Shown: positions 15,801-27,035, numbered from the stretch's first letter. The stretch is 64,000 nucleotides of DNA from Portunus trituberculatus (GCF_017591435.1 NC_059281.1:14782402-14846401); one strand, 5' to 3'. The notes: generated by a model from the sequence alone, not told the origin. Numbers and translations: made by a program.

Positions 15801-16350
15801 TTCCCTGTTCCCCAGACTGACTCCTGCTGTGCCCACCAGGAAGTCTGGTCTTTGGCTTCTTCTCCCTGTTCTGAATGTTCTGAATGTCTCTGTTCTCGCA
15901 TTCTCGCCTCTTTCTCTCTGTGCTCGAGGTGCTGGGGCTTGCACTTTCCCGGCGGGAACCTTCTGCTCTTCTTCTGTCTAGTGAGAGACTCCTGCTCGAG
16001 TCACTCTTCTGAACACGGTCAGAAGTTTTACTTCTGACAGATCCAGTTCGCTTGCGGTCCAGAGAGGAGGTCAGTCTTGAAGGGTCTGACCCTCGGCCCA
16101 CTGACCTCTCTAAAGTTGAGCTGCTCCCTCCACTACTGCTGAACCTGCTGGTGCTTGAACTACTAGTGCTGCTACTACTGCTGCTGATGCTGCTACTGCC
16201 ACTGAGTCTACTGCTACTTCGGCTGTATGGAGGAGCCCGGGGCACCTCGGGAGGCTTGCCACATACTTTCTGTCCTCTGAGTTTGAGGTCAGTTTCATCG
16301 GAGAACTGGACTTTGTGTTCCCCCTTCTTTGTAGAGGGTAGCTTCTCCAT
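6533..16350 (-). CDS. TTLL5: Tubulin polyglutamylase TTLL5
   Basis: TTLL5 adds glutamate side chains to tubulin tails; in vertebrates it also acts as a nuclear-receptor coactivator. Phase-consistent coding exons, 5' to 3' on the minus strand: 16350-15458, 15224-15077, 14929-14772, 14589-14376, 14228-13975, 13478-13279, 13063-12846, 12668-12427, 11371-11238, 10669-10576, 10364-10214, 9991-9049, 8346-8193, and 7896-7587 (1,370 aa) or 7896-7625 spliced to 6807-6533 (1,449 aa). The TTL core spans about residues 308-770. It contains KPVASSQGKGIYLINQ (ATP binding, about 453-471), KCDLRLYV (about 497), HLTNYSVNK (about 541) and LEVNLSPSL (about 640). SKYQARMAFSVYLQHIQRRL (about 852 onward) and ESDLEEVLALQ (about 1269 onward) match TTLL5-specific C-terminal segments, which separates it from TTLL4. 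About 300 Ser/Arg-rich residues precede the core, unlike human TTLL5. The start is the first Met of the 16350 frame. Confidence 0.93.
9049..9991 (-). CDS. TTLL5: TTLL5 large Ser/Thr-rich exon
   Basis: This 943-bp exon begins with NPSKTLPSEARAVVISKQLG and DFIQAYTRETH, which aligns with the vertebrate segment [20 protein letters not shown] followed by DFI. About 270 residues of Ser/Thr/Asn-rich low-complexity sequence follow, then a basic IRRLKSDGD tail. The acceptor is TTGGACAG and the donor is GTAAGA. The low-complexity part is expected to be disordered. Confidence 0.85.
11808..12006. mobile_element. TTAA-flanked MITE in a TTLL5 intron
   Basis: The element begins TTAACCCTTTCACT and ends AGTGAAAGGGTTAA, giving 14-bp terminal inverted repeats with TTAA at both ends over about 199 bp. 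TTAA targets with CCC/GGG termini are typical of piggyBac-type elements. There is no coding capacity. Confidence 0.65.
12149..12331. mobile_element. Small MITE with CGTATTCTGAAAC-type ends
   Basis: The left end reads GGCCCGTATTCTGAAACACA and the right end reads TGTTTGAGAATACGGAC, an imperfect inverted repeat over about 183 bp. Related ends recur at 32.04-32.80 kb. It lies in a TTLL5 intron and is non-coding. Confidence 0.5.
13653..13857. mobile_element. Diverged copy of the TTAA/CCCCTTCAGTAC MITE
   Basis: It shares the body of the 35.9-kb element (a ...TTTATACAGCT(A/T)CAGAAA... segment and ...CCTTCCTAATGTCAATAAAA...) and keeps TTAA at both edges. It lies in the TTLL5 intron between the exons at 13478 and 13975. 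Confidence 0.6.
15458..16350 (-). CDS. TTLL5: TTLL5 first coding exon: low-complexity N-terminal extension
   Basis: This exon encodes about 297 residues rich in Ser, Arg, Lys and Glu, with a poly-Ser block near residues 45-75 and many RS and KRT dipeptides. It ends at a GTAAGT donor in phase 2, and the next exon supplies the third base of a Phe codon. The ATG at 16350 is the first in frame. The frame upstream is closed near a possible acceptor at about 16390, so this start is favoured. Such disordered extensions are poorly conserved. A role in targeting or microtubule binding is only a guess. Confidence 0.8.
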
Positions 16351-16796
16351 TGTAATTAATACTATACAGTTCTACAGCAGATTGCATAACATCTAAATTA
16401 AATTACAAAAATAATATATCTCTGTACTTGATATAAAGAAATTTGTTTGACTAGAATGGAGTAGTATATATTATATTAAACTAATCACTAGAAACTAAAG
16501 CAGGCATCAAAGAGCAAAGCTCTCACAAACAAAACAACACAAGAGCTTGACAAAGACGACATCCAATCACAGCAGAGATGACAAAGAACATCCACTTAAG
16601 ACGTCCCAGGCTATGTCCTCGTTGCGTGGTGCGGGGTCAGGAGGCAGCGGCAGTGTGGCGGCAGAAGGGGTGGAGGTGGATGGGATGCTGTGGGCGGTAG
16701 CGGAGGGACTTGGGGAGAGGCTGACTAGGTGGGATGTTCCTTCTTGGATGTCATTGTCCTGGGCATGTGTGAGGCTCCAAGGCTGGGTGGGGTCAC

Positions 16797-16855
16797 CTGG
16801 CTGTGTGTGACTTGCTCATCTATCACACTATGGAGGGTAGTCCAAACAGGAGACC
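16797..16855 (-). other. Candidate 5'-untranslated exon of TTLL5
   Basis: A good acceptor (TTGTTGTGTTGCAG) at 16856 and a CAG|GTGACC donor at 16796 delimit a 59-bp segment. An ATG within it would be out of use, since its frame stops soon after joining the next exon. It is probably 5' UTR, possibly with a short upstream ORF. Confidence 0.4.
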
Positions 16856-17479
16856 CTGCAACACAACAAATATGATCCAAAAACTGCTTGGATATAGATC
16901 ACAGTCTTGTATTACAATATAGTTAACATTTCAATTTAAAAAAAACTGTCACCACTATCATTATAATTATACATGGCACATTCTTGCTTACATGGATTTG
17001 TCATTAAATATTCAAAGATAGTTTACCATGAATATAAGTAATGTTCAATGAATGGCAAGAAAAAAAACATTGCTATTATACATAGTGTCAGTGAAGTTAT
17101 AAATCTGACACCAAAGCAGCAGAGATAAGTTATGTGAGGCACCCATGGGATGGCAAATGTACTTGGCAGACATTTTTATGTCTAATCAAAATGAGAGGAC
17201 TGGGATGTGCATGGTTATAAGTAAGATGGGTAAATATGAGCAAGATTATCTGATGTGAGAACATGTTTCAGAAAAGACAAATAATGACAACAAAGTAATA
17301 AAACCACCAGGTTGTGAAAATTGGCAGCATTCCAAAACAAAGCTTAAAGTTCAGATCATCTTCACCTCAATAGAGTGGAGCAGCTGATGACACTTATGTC
17401 AAGGTCAACAAAATCTAAGGTGCAGACACACCCACTCTCTGCTGGAGGGAAACTGTCACTCAATTTTCTGGGTTGTAAA

Positions 17480-18250
17480 CTCACTTGCCAAGGCTGATAA
17501 GCTACAACCACTTAGCATTACCCAGAAGCCATGCCAGATGTCGCAAACACTGTGTCAAGGCAAGTAGAGAGGCGCACGGGGCAGGAGGCTCCCCGCCAGG
17601 TGGTGCCCTGATGAGTCATGCTAGGCGGCGGAGGGTGGCATGGCAGGGCGCGGCCTGCCTTTCCCCTCTTGTGAAATAACTCCATCACCACACAGACAGC
17701 AGCAACATAACAGGGGCGCCCCGCCGTGCCCCTCATGCCTGGGTCAATAAGCACCGATGGGTCACCGCACCAGTGCGCTAATAAGGTCGCCAGTCTGCTA
17801 AACGTCAACTTGATTCTGACACTTGGCGAGGGGCGGTGTGGTGTTCTTTCCGGCCCTATGAGTGCCACCTGCCTGTCTGGTGCCAATCCCCGACGGGAGG
17901 AGAGCTGCGGGGGCGGGGGCGGTCACACCTGGCCAGGCCGCGGCCACCACACCGCGGCAGGCTCGGCGCTTTACCAAATCCAATCACACCCCTCCCCTTG
18001 GCTCCAAACCTTGTAAATGACGGCGAACTTTGTCATATCAAGCCTCCACCACTACAAATGATGGATGGGGGTGGTGCACAGCAAGGCCTAGACGTGTGGG
18101 TGACGTAGAGTGAAGAGAAGGGAACTCACCTGCCGCCTTCAGCGCCCCGCATGTAAACAAACTGGCTCAGCTCTCGCCCGCAGTGTGACGTCACGTCACG
18201 TGACACCTGCAGGCCGCCGCCACCCTGCTGGACATTTAAACGCCGAGACC
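17480..18250 (-). promoter_or_regulatory. GC-rich promoter region of TTLL5
   Basis: GC and CpG content rise sharply relative to the flanks, as in a CpG-type housekeeping promoter. A strong CAG|GTGAGT donor on the minus strand at 18124-18129 suggests a non-coding first exon starting near 18130-18220. No TATA box is evident. The two transcription-factor motifs are listed separately. Confidence 0.5.
18186..18203. promoter_or_regulatory. CRE (TGACGTCA) and TCACGTGA box
   Basis: A perfect palindromic CRE at 18186-18193 is followed 2 bp later by TCACGTGA (18196-18203), which contains the CACGTG E-box. They lie about 60 bp upstream of the inferred first-exon donor of TTLL5. Such motifs are bound by CREB/ATF and bHLH-ZIP (MITF/TFE/USF/MYC) factors in animals. 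Confidence 0.55.
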
Positions 18251-18547
18251 TTTAAAGGGAGACCTTGAAAACTTGTACAAAACTGAAAATCATTGCAGTA
18301 CTTAAACTGTATGACTTGCTCTAAGATTCATTACCACAGTGAAATTAGCATATACACATGCAAGGAACTATATAGTCTGAATTAAGGTGCCACTGCCACA
18401 AATACATATTATCTTCTTGTTCACCCATTAATAGTTTAGGAGCATTAGGTCCATTTTCCCATTCAAGACTATTGTGAACTTCAGAATCGATTTCACTACT
18501 TCAAAGATGGAATATTTTCTGCCAGTCATCGAAATCTTAATAAGAAT

Positions 18548-18691
<144 letters not shown>

Positions 18692-18751
18692 GATGACGAC
18701 GACGACGAAAACGAGAATGAATAAGAAAATACAAATAAACAATTAAACAAC

Positions 18752-18765
18752 AAAATAATAATAAC

Positions 18766-18836
<71 letters not shown>

Positions 18837-18900
18837 GAAGAAGAAGAAGAATAATAATAATAAGAAGAAGAAGAAGAAGAATATGATAAGAATATTATTA
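18752..18900. repeat. (AAT)n / (AAG)n trinucleotide tract
   Basis: AAT repeats (about 18752-18837) grade into AAG and AAT blocks, then irregular A-rich sequence to about 18950. Confidence 0.93.
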
Positions 18901-19139
18901 ATAACAACAATAATAATAACAAGAAATAAGCAAAAGAAAAAGAAAAAGAAAAATCATAACACTGACATTACGTGGTGCATTCCAAGCATTCCAGGCATTC
19001 CAAACGGAGGCGTGGATGGCAGCAGTGCATAAGCCATAAAGGCCGAAGTCGACATGACAGTAAAATAAATAAATAATAATAAAAAGATAATAAAACAATC
19101 CTATATGAACTTAAGAGGAAAATAGATAAGGTGTGCAGA

Positions 19140-20298
<1,159 letters not shown>

Positions 20299-20502
20299 AT
20301 GCAGCCCCGTAATGTGGTGCCTCTGTGGGTCCTGGCCAGTCTGCTCATGTGGATGGAAGCAGACGCCGAGTCAGTGAGGACCGATTGCAATAGAACCATT
20401 CTCAGCATCACCATTTTTTGCAAGATTGTAAGTTTGGGTGTGTTAAGCGATGTGCTGGTGAGAGAATGTTCGTGAGTGAGTGAGTGAGTGAGTGAGCCTT
20501 CG

Positions 20503-20545
<43 letters not shown>

Positions 20546-20803
20546 TGTTTCACTGTTTGATCTGCTGCAGTCTCTGACGAGACAGCCAGACGTTACCCTA
20601 CGGAACGAGCTCAGAGCTCATTATTTCCGATCTTCGGATAGGCCTGAGACCAGGCACACACCACACACCGGGACAACAAGGTCACAACTCCTCGATTTAC
20701 ATTCCGTACCTACTCACTACTAGGTGAACAGGGGCTACACGTGAAAGGAGACACACCCAAATATCTCCACCCGGCCGGGGAATCGAACCCTGGTCCTCTG
20801 GCT

Positions 20804-20835
<32 letters not shown>

Positions 20836-20858
20836 GGTGGGTGTGTGTGTGTATGGGT

Positions 20859-20901
<43 letters not shown>

Positions 20902-21011
20902 TGTGTGTGTGTGGAGATAGAAAGAGAGAGGGGGAAGAGAGAAAGTGTGAGGATACGTGGGGAAGTTAGATTAGTCCTGAAGAAAAACTGGTGAGGTCAT
21001 TCAAAATTAAT

Positions 21012-21071
<60 letters not shown>

Positions 21072-21317
21072 GAGGTGCATCATATGGGGTCACTGCCTAA
21101 CCGCTATTCCACGGAGGCTGACAGGGAGCAGCTCAAGAGACAGATCTGCCCATGCAAGGATTTCGAAGTGCACGGCGCCTGCCCGACCTTCATTCGCAAC
21201 CTTGCCAAGCGGTACTCCCCGGACATCATGTGCATTGGCCACAGGAACAGGAAACCACAGCCCGAGATTGTAGTGTCTAATAGGACAGATGTGAAGGAGG
21301 AAGGCACTGCTTTGTAA
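20299..21317 (+). CDS. Secreted Cys-rich protein, 124 aa, two exons
   Basis: I do not recognise this protein with confidence. Exon 1 (20299-20427) encodes a signal peptide whose hydrophobic core is VVPLWVLASLLMW, with a likely cleavage after ADA (residue 23), and ends at a GTAAGT donor in phase 0. Exon 2 (21072-21317) follows a CT-repeat acceptor. The mature chain has six cysteines, at residues 30, 41, 69, 71, 80 and 97, a KR site at 65-66 and NRT glycosylation sites at about 31 and 115. The ICPCKDFEVHGACPTFIRNL segment loosely recalls the CxC start of PTTH/Trunk-type growth factors, but the rest of that fold is missing, so this is only a suggestion. A peptide hormone precursor or another small secreted factor is equally possible. 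Confidence 0.6.
20505..20548. repeat. (GT)n microsatellite at a SINE boundary
   Basis: GT tract with one TAT interruption, immediately preceding the SINE at 20549 within the intron of the secreted-protein gene. Confidence 0.9.
20549..20805 (-). mobile_element. tRNA-derived SINE, minus orientation
   Basis: Nearly identical to the copies at 29132 and 56342. Read on the minus strand it begins in the tRNA-like head, with GGTTCGATTCCCCGGCCGGG recognisable as the T-arm/B box (GGGTTCGATTCCCCGGC here). The tail ends near CAAACAGTGAAA. The 5' half of the head (A box) is replaced by the GT tract that begins at 20803. It sits in the intron of the secreted-protein gene. Confidence 0.75.
20803..20912. 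repeat. (GT)n microsatellite with GGGTGG interruptions
   Basis: GT repeats with two TATGGGTGGG interruptions, beginning exactly inside the SINE's anticodon-arm sequence. Confidence 0.9.
21013..21070. repeat. (CT)n tract forming a splice acceptor
   Basis: About 28 CT units run directly into the CAG of the acceptor for exon 2 of the secreted-protein gene, so the microsatellite is its polypyrimidine tract. Confidence 0.85.
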
Positions 21318-21436
21318 CTCAATGGAGGGAAGGAGGGAGGGAGTAGAAAGGATTAAGGGTTCTCCTATGGATTTGGCTATGTGTTGATGATGTACGACTA
21401 CTGATACTGATGCTGATATAATTTTTTGTTTCTCAC

Positions 21437-21493
<57 letters not shown>

Positions 21494-21839
21494 TACTTGT
21501 ATATTTATAGTATACAAGGCCTGCATGACTCTCTTTTAGTCCTTTGCTATATTCATAATTTACCGAGTCTCTCTCTTCATTCCGGGCACACTCTTTGCCG
21601 CCTCGTGTTCATGGTGCGGTGCGGTGGGGACAAAATATTTCGCTTTCCATGAACAAAGTATTTGTGGTGCAGTTGGGCCTCTGAAAGGGATGGCCATGAA
21701 TTTAAGTGTGTTTTGTATTTTCATAATCAGTTAAATGTGGGGAAATATGTAAAGGATTTGTATGAAATTCAGAGTTATATTTACGGTTGGGGGAAAATGT
21801 GCAATTCTCACGCGGTGGATGATTAGCAGAGCAGTAAAA

Positions 21840-21907
<68 letters not shown>

Positions 21908-22190
21908 ATACAGGGAACGGGTGATATCAATAAATAATATGTTTGATCCTGCATTAGTTCCCTTCTTGAACTCCAAAATTGTACTAATGAAAATATGTTC
22001 AAGTGAATGGATGGATGCATTCAGGGTGCGGGGCGCGGGCCACGGGGCGCGGGGCGTGGGGTGCGGGTCAGCTTGGCGGTGAACTATGACGGGTATCCAC
22101 GAGGCAAGAATATGATCGTAATAAAAATTATCGTAACAAAATATCCAAATATTAAAAACAATAATGAAAAAAGTTTACTAAGATATCTAC
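21318..22190. repeat. Non-coding gap with GT and CT tracts
   Basis: This gap contains (TG)n at 21441-21492, (CT)n at 21841-21904 and a G-run cluster at 22024-22067. No supported coding sequence. Confidence 0.75.
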
Positions 22191-22769
22191 ATGTCGAAAA
22201 CAAAAAACAGAGAACTGCGAAAGATCAAGTTCGAGGGGCAGGTAGTGCAGGCGGCACAGGGCGTCATAGAACGCCTGCTGGTCTGCGTCACGCGCTGCCG
22301 CCCCATCATGAACACCTACATAGGCCCAGAAACTGTGCGGTACTGCGTGGAGGCCACACGTGCCTTCACGGAGCTGTCCTCCAGCGTGCTGCACGAACTG
22401 CCGGCCCTCAACTACACCACGGAGATGATTAGGGACTTCCGCAAGCGTGGCGCGAGGATGGTGATCGACCTGCTGCAGGACCACTTTGTGGAGAGAGTGG
22501 TGATGCACCAGGACCCCCTCGTGGGGGCCACGATGCTGACGGCGGTGGTGTGTCTGCTAGAGCAGGAGGGCGTGGCGCGGGACGAGGCCGTAGGGCGCGT
22601 CCTGGACAGCATCCTCCTCATGCTGGGCCAGACAGATTACTTGCCGGAATATCTATTGAACTACTTAGAAGCTGAACAAACCTACAATGATGAGGTGACG
22701 GTCTACAACACTCTGCATGGCGCCCTGCTGGGAGACCTTGAGGACGCCTCCCCCACCCCCCGCTGCTAG
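22191..22769 (+). CDS. Unrecognised helical protein, 192 aa or first exon of a longer one
   Basis: I do not recognise this family. The frame begins MSKTKNRELRKIKFEGQVVQ and is GC-rich with balanced, non-repetitive composition, unlike the AT-rich sequence before it, and an in-frame stop lies just upstream. Hydrophobic heptad-like spacing in VIERLLVCVTRC, ATRAFTELSSSVLHEL, MVIDLLQDHFVERVV, ATMLTAVVCLLEQ and VLDSILLMLGQ suggests an all-alpha fold. There is no signal peptide and no clear transmembrane span. A GAG|GTGACG donor at about 22694 in phase 0 could splice it to the exon-like frame at 22846. Otherwise it ends at the stop at 22769. The G-rich cluster about 125 bp upstream may belong to its promoter. 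Confidence 0.55.
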   Translation: MSKTKNRELRKIKFEGQVVQAAQGVIERLLVCVTRCRPIMNTYIGPETVRYCVEATRAFTELSSSVLHELPALNYTTEMIRDFRKRGARMVIDLLQDHFVERVVMHQDPLVGATMLTAVVCLLEQEGVARDEAVGRVLDSILLMLGQTDYLPEYLLNYLEAEQTYNDEVTVYNTLHGALLGDLEDASPTPRC

Positions 22770-22845
22770 TCCTGCCATCCTCACCGCCCTAATGTAAACT
22801 GTTCTTATCAATGGCGCTGCTTGCTGATACGGTGAAAAAAAATAG

Positions 22846-23224
22846 ATGCTTACAGACGTGGCCGCGCTCAGCCAGACGCTGCTTGCCTTCCTGCATTACT
22901 GTCGCTGCGAGACACGCGTCACCACCGGCGGACAGCAGCAGCCATACATTGCCAAGCTATGGGCCAGCATGTTCCTCACAGCTTGGCGGTCACTCATGCG
23001 GCGCCAACAACAACTATCACGTCAGTTTCTTGTTACACCAGTGCTCCAGTCACTCTTTCGTCTTTGCTTTCTGTGCCTTCTAAATAAACAGGAATAAATA
23101 GATAGACAAATAAACAAATAGAGAGATCAATATACTCAGCGATTCAGTAAGCCTCGCAGTGATCCGGGCAGCAGCGTGGTTGGTGACCCTGGGCTTCTTC
23201 ACACACCGGGTCATCGAGGCTGAT
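22846..23224 (+). CDS. Two candidate downstream exons of the 22.2-kb gene
   Basis: The first open segment (about 22846 or 22857 to 23020) reads DVAALSQTLLAFLHYCRCET and continues through QQQPYIAKLWASMFLTAW to a GTCAGT donor in phase 1. The second (23160-23224) follows CCTCGCAG and reads IRAAAWLVTLGFFTHRVIEA before a GTATGT donor. Their phases match each other. The composition resembles the upstream 192-aa frame (hydrophobic, Cys-containing helices). The join to that frame is weaker because the acceptor lacks a pyrimidine tract. Function unknown. Confidence 0.4.
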
Positions 23225-23384
23225 GTATGTGTGTCACGAAGGCTTAGCGTTGTACGTAGGCTTGTGTACACTGCCATGCTCCTGACGTCACCACTCCTAG
23301 CACGTCACGTACAACAGATTTATTTACTCACTCCGTCACCAGCTGCTTTTATTTGCTTATCGCGTTACTGCCAATGCGTTAAAG

Positions 23385-23441
<57 letters not shown>

Positions 23442-24688
23442 ACTGGCTTAGATGCTAGACTAGTGTCGGTGCTCACGTCATACATTTCTTATTCTCCTCA
23501 ACCTCGGCAGCCATTAGTTAAGCTTATATATCGTATGAAGAATTCCTTAGACCAATTACGAAAGAGTGTATAGCGCCTATAGCCTGTCACAAACAACCTC
23601 GTATGGACCAACACATTTACTGCTGTTTGTTCTTCCTGTGTCAAGGAGGTTCAAGCCAAACAAAGGCCCATCAACCATCGAGTAAGATTTCGTCGTTAGT
23701 TCTCGTCTTGATTATTTTCAAAGACCACAGAGATAATTAGCCAGCTTCTCAAGAGTGTTTCTCATTATCATAATTTAGAAATCTTGTTAATGTGCCACTA
23801 AAGCTTTAAAAACACCTTCATAAACACGTGTGACTTCACCTTTTGAAAGTAGTAGAGCCGAGACGCATAAACGAAGACAGGATAGCTTACCATCAGCCTC
23901 CGTCACCCGGCATGGCAACACCCAGCACGTGTCAGGCAGTGACTAACGGGCTCCCCACACTCAATCAAACGTTTCAGCTTCTTATCTCAACTCCTTTCAA
24001 CAAGCTGCAGTGGAAGTTATTGGCTCTTTCCATGGCGTTTTCATGATTCTTATTGTGATAGTTTGCAGACAAGAGTTTATGCGTTGTAGAGGAAGGATAA
24101 ACGTATACACTTGATATCATACTTGGTTCAGCAACAGAAACATACATCGCACCAGGACACAATAGACACAAAATAAGTAGTAAAATATGTCAAAATAGGA
24201 GTAAAAGAAGGAAAAAAAACCGACTTGCTATTTATACTTTCACCAGACTGTAAAATGTTATAATAGTGCGAACAGGAAAAGAAGCATCATAGACGTGAAT
24301 TTCCCAAGGGCGGGTGGGCGTACGTGTGGGAGGGAATGGGAAAGAGCTTATAGAGTTGCAGTTCACAGTAGTCAGTTCGCAGGATCAAACGCTCTTCAGG
24401 AAACAGCGAGATTCCTGGTTTGATATAATTACGTCACGTTTAGGATCGCTTCCCTGCACACAGCGCTTCCTTCAGGCGAGGACACGCCGAGAGGGGGTTG
24501 GAAAAGTCATCATCTCTCTACACAAGCTGAGAGTCACGCGCCGTCGTACCCGCCTCCAGCAGTCCTTCACAACGCTGCTAAGTTTTTCCTCCCTCACTCC
24601 TCCCCTCCCTAGTTTAGGCTCTCAGCGTGCTTCATGAGGTTAAAGAGACGCTTCTATATATAGGATTCATACGATTTTGTTCCCAAAC

Positions 24689-24899
24689 TTAACTACTTCA
24701 ATATTGGGACGCAATTTACCATGAGTTTTTGGGTATGATTAGCCGAATGTATTTACATTATGAGCCTATGGAGGTCCGAAGATTAATGGCCAGAATCGTC
24801 ACTAACTTAATCTCCCACATAAGTTTCTGAGGCTGTATAAAAACGCCAAATAGTAAGCAGAACAAATATGAAAACGTGTCATGGTACTGAAGGGGTTAA
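24689..24899. mobile_element. TTAA MITE copy, 211 bp
   Basis: It begins TTAACTACTTCAATA and ends GTACTGAAGGGGTTAA. It belongs to the same family as 35934-36139 and has intact TTAA flanks. Confidence 0.7.
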
Positions 24900-24983
24900 A
24901 GTAGCCTAGCATAATGAGGTATCAAGACATTTGTTCCTTAATTTTGGCTAACGCTTTTCTTTCTTCTAGAGAACCAGCACCTA

Positions 24984-25086
<103 letters not shown>

Positions 25087-25646
25087 TTGCCCTTGGCTGG
25101 CCCTCTCTCTCTTACATGAAAAAAAAAAATCTTACTGAACTTAAACTTAGCCTAACGTTTAAAGGAGAGACAATACTACCATTATTATTTACTTAGATAC
25201 GTTAAATTGGTCTCCTTCAAGGTAAGTTAGGCCTTTTCTTGGTCTTTGGATAGCCCTTGTGTGAGCATCAAACGTTTCAAAATAAGGCACTGTGACGGAA
25301 AGCTGTCCCCGCTTTCCTGCCGCACTACTCCTCCACACGCCTACACTCGCCTACACAAACCCCACAGCACGCCTTCTAACTTCTCACGCCCACATACGTC
25401 CTGTAGCAGTCCTCCCCCACTTCCCCACCACGCCCCATGCACGTTTCATAGCTCCCCACGCCCTGCAACTCACCTTATAGTTCCCCACGCCCCATGCATA
25501 CCCCGCAGCACACTTCCCCAGCTCCCCACGCCCCACGCACGCCTTCCTCACCTGGTTCTTCCCTAGGGATGTTCACCGGTCTCAGCTAATGATCGAATAT
25601 CGACGACTAGATTATCTTTCCTTAATTAATGTTTCCAGCCTCGGCC

Positions 25647-25649
<3 letters not shown>

Positions 25650-25707
<58 letters not shown>
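25650..25707. repeat. (CT)n microsatellite
   Basis: Pure CT tract of about 58 bp, followed by loosely CT/CCT/CAT-rich sequence to about 25900. Confidence 0.95.
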
Positions 25708-25709
<2 letters not shown>

Positions 25710-26262
25710 TTAACATCAATAGTGATATTTGTCGTGGTTTTTCGCTACTTTCTTATCTCCTCTCGTTTTTTTTTTCTCCACCTCTTTCGCCTTCGTTCTC
25801 CTCCTCGCCTATCCTCTCTCATCACCATCATTGTCCTCCTCCTCTTCCTCCTCCTTCTCATCATCCCCATCATCATCATCGTCACCATCCCTATCATAAC
25901 CACGCGAACACCACAAATCCGAGACGATGGAGATTACCCGGCCAGCGGGATATGACGATCAGCATGCGTGTGGAATGAGAGGTAGAGGAGCAGGGACACG
26001 AGAACCAGCTGACGGGGAAGAGATCGAGGGAGGCAGGCAAGCAGGGAAACAAGGAAGCAGGAAATGTGAACGAGGATAAAGTGTGTGGGAGAAAATTGGC
26101 GAGGTTAGAAGCATATGAGAAAAATAGAGGTTATGTTAAGCTGCTTTAGTGAAGGTTAGGTTAGGGATAGGTTAAGCTAGTTTAGTTCCTAATTTAAACT
26201 ATCTCTGTGTCATGTCCGAGTTTAATTTAAGTGGAGACTGACGTAAGATTTTAAAAGATGCG

Positions 26263-26298
<36 letters not shown>

Positions 26299-26300
<2 letters not shown>

Positions 26301-26557
26301 TCACCTCGGTCGCCTCCTGGTCACCCAGCCAGTCTTCCCCATTACGGAGCGAGCTCAGAGCTCATAGACCGATCTTCGGGTAGGACTGAGACCACAACAC
26401 ACAACACACACCAGGAAAGCGAGGCCACAACCCCTCAAGTTACATCCCGTACCTATTTACTGCTAGGTGAACAGGGGCCACACATTAAGAGGCTTGCCCA
26501 TTTGCCTCGCCGCTTACGGGACTCGAACCCGGGCCTCTCGATTGTGAGTCGAGCGTG

Positions 26558-26558
<1 letters not shown>
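26299..26558 (-). mobile_element. tRNA-derived SINE, second subfamily
   Basis: Read on the minus strand, its head contains CTCGACTCACAATCGAG (anticodon arm) followed by CCCGGGTTCGAGTCCCG (T arm). The body shares GAGCTCAGAGCTCAT-type and CTAGGTGAACAGGGGC-type segments with the 20.5- and 29.1-kb SINEs but is clearly diverged. It is bounded by GT tracts on both sides. Confidence 0.7.
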
Positions 26559-26593
<35 letters not shown>

Positions 26594-26788
26594 TATGGGT
26601 GGAGTGGTGTCAAGATGTGATCTCAACGCAGGGACACATAAGAAGGATAAATGTTAAATCGGGAGGGTAAGTGGAGGGAGGAATGAGAACGCAAGTAAGT
26701 GGATGGGAAAATGGAGATGATTATGAGGAAGTGGATGAGACGAAAACAGAGAGACATGGATAGGCACAGCAATATGAAAGAGGGGAAA

Positions 26789-26790
<2 letters not shown>

Positions 26791-26859
<69 letters not shown>
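26791..26859. repeat. (GT)n microsatellite
   Basis: Pure GT tract of about 68 bp. Confidence 0.97.
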
Positions 26860-26861
<2 letters not shown>

Positions 26862-27035
26862 GCAGTGACAGAACAAATGAGCGTAGGAGTGGAGGGGCGG
26901 TAAGTTGCACGAATGGGCGGGTGGGTGGGTGGAGTGAGGACACGGGCGTGGGTGGGTGGAGTAGTGGGGTACGTGGGCACCAGTTGTGGATGCCTGGGCA
27001 GTCCTCAAGTCGCTGTCTCACTGGGAACAAGCCTT

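Noticed and set aside
17485..18108. Plus- and minus-strand frames of 60-120 codons in the GC-rich block
   Set aside because: High GC lowers stop frequency; no domain, and the block is better explained as the TTLL5 promoter.
24314..24637. 107-codon frame in the intergenic interval
   Set aside because: No ATG start, no recognisable domain, and flanking splice signals were not found.
25246..25566. Pro/His/Thr-rich frame near 25.3 kb
   Set aside because: Explained by imperfect CTCCCCACGCCC repeats.
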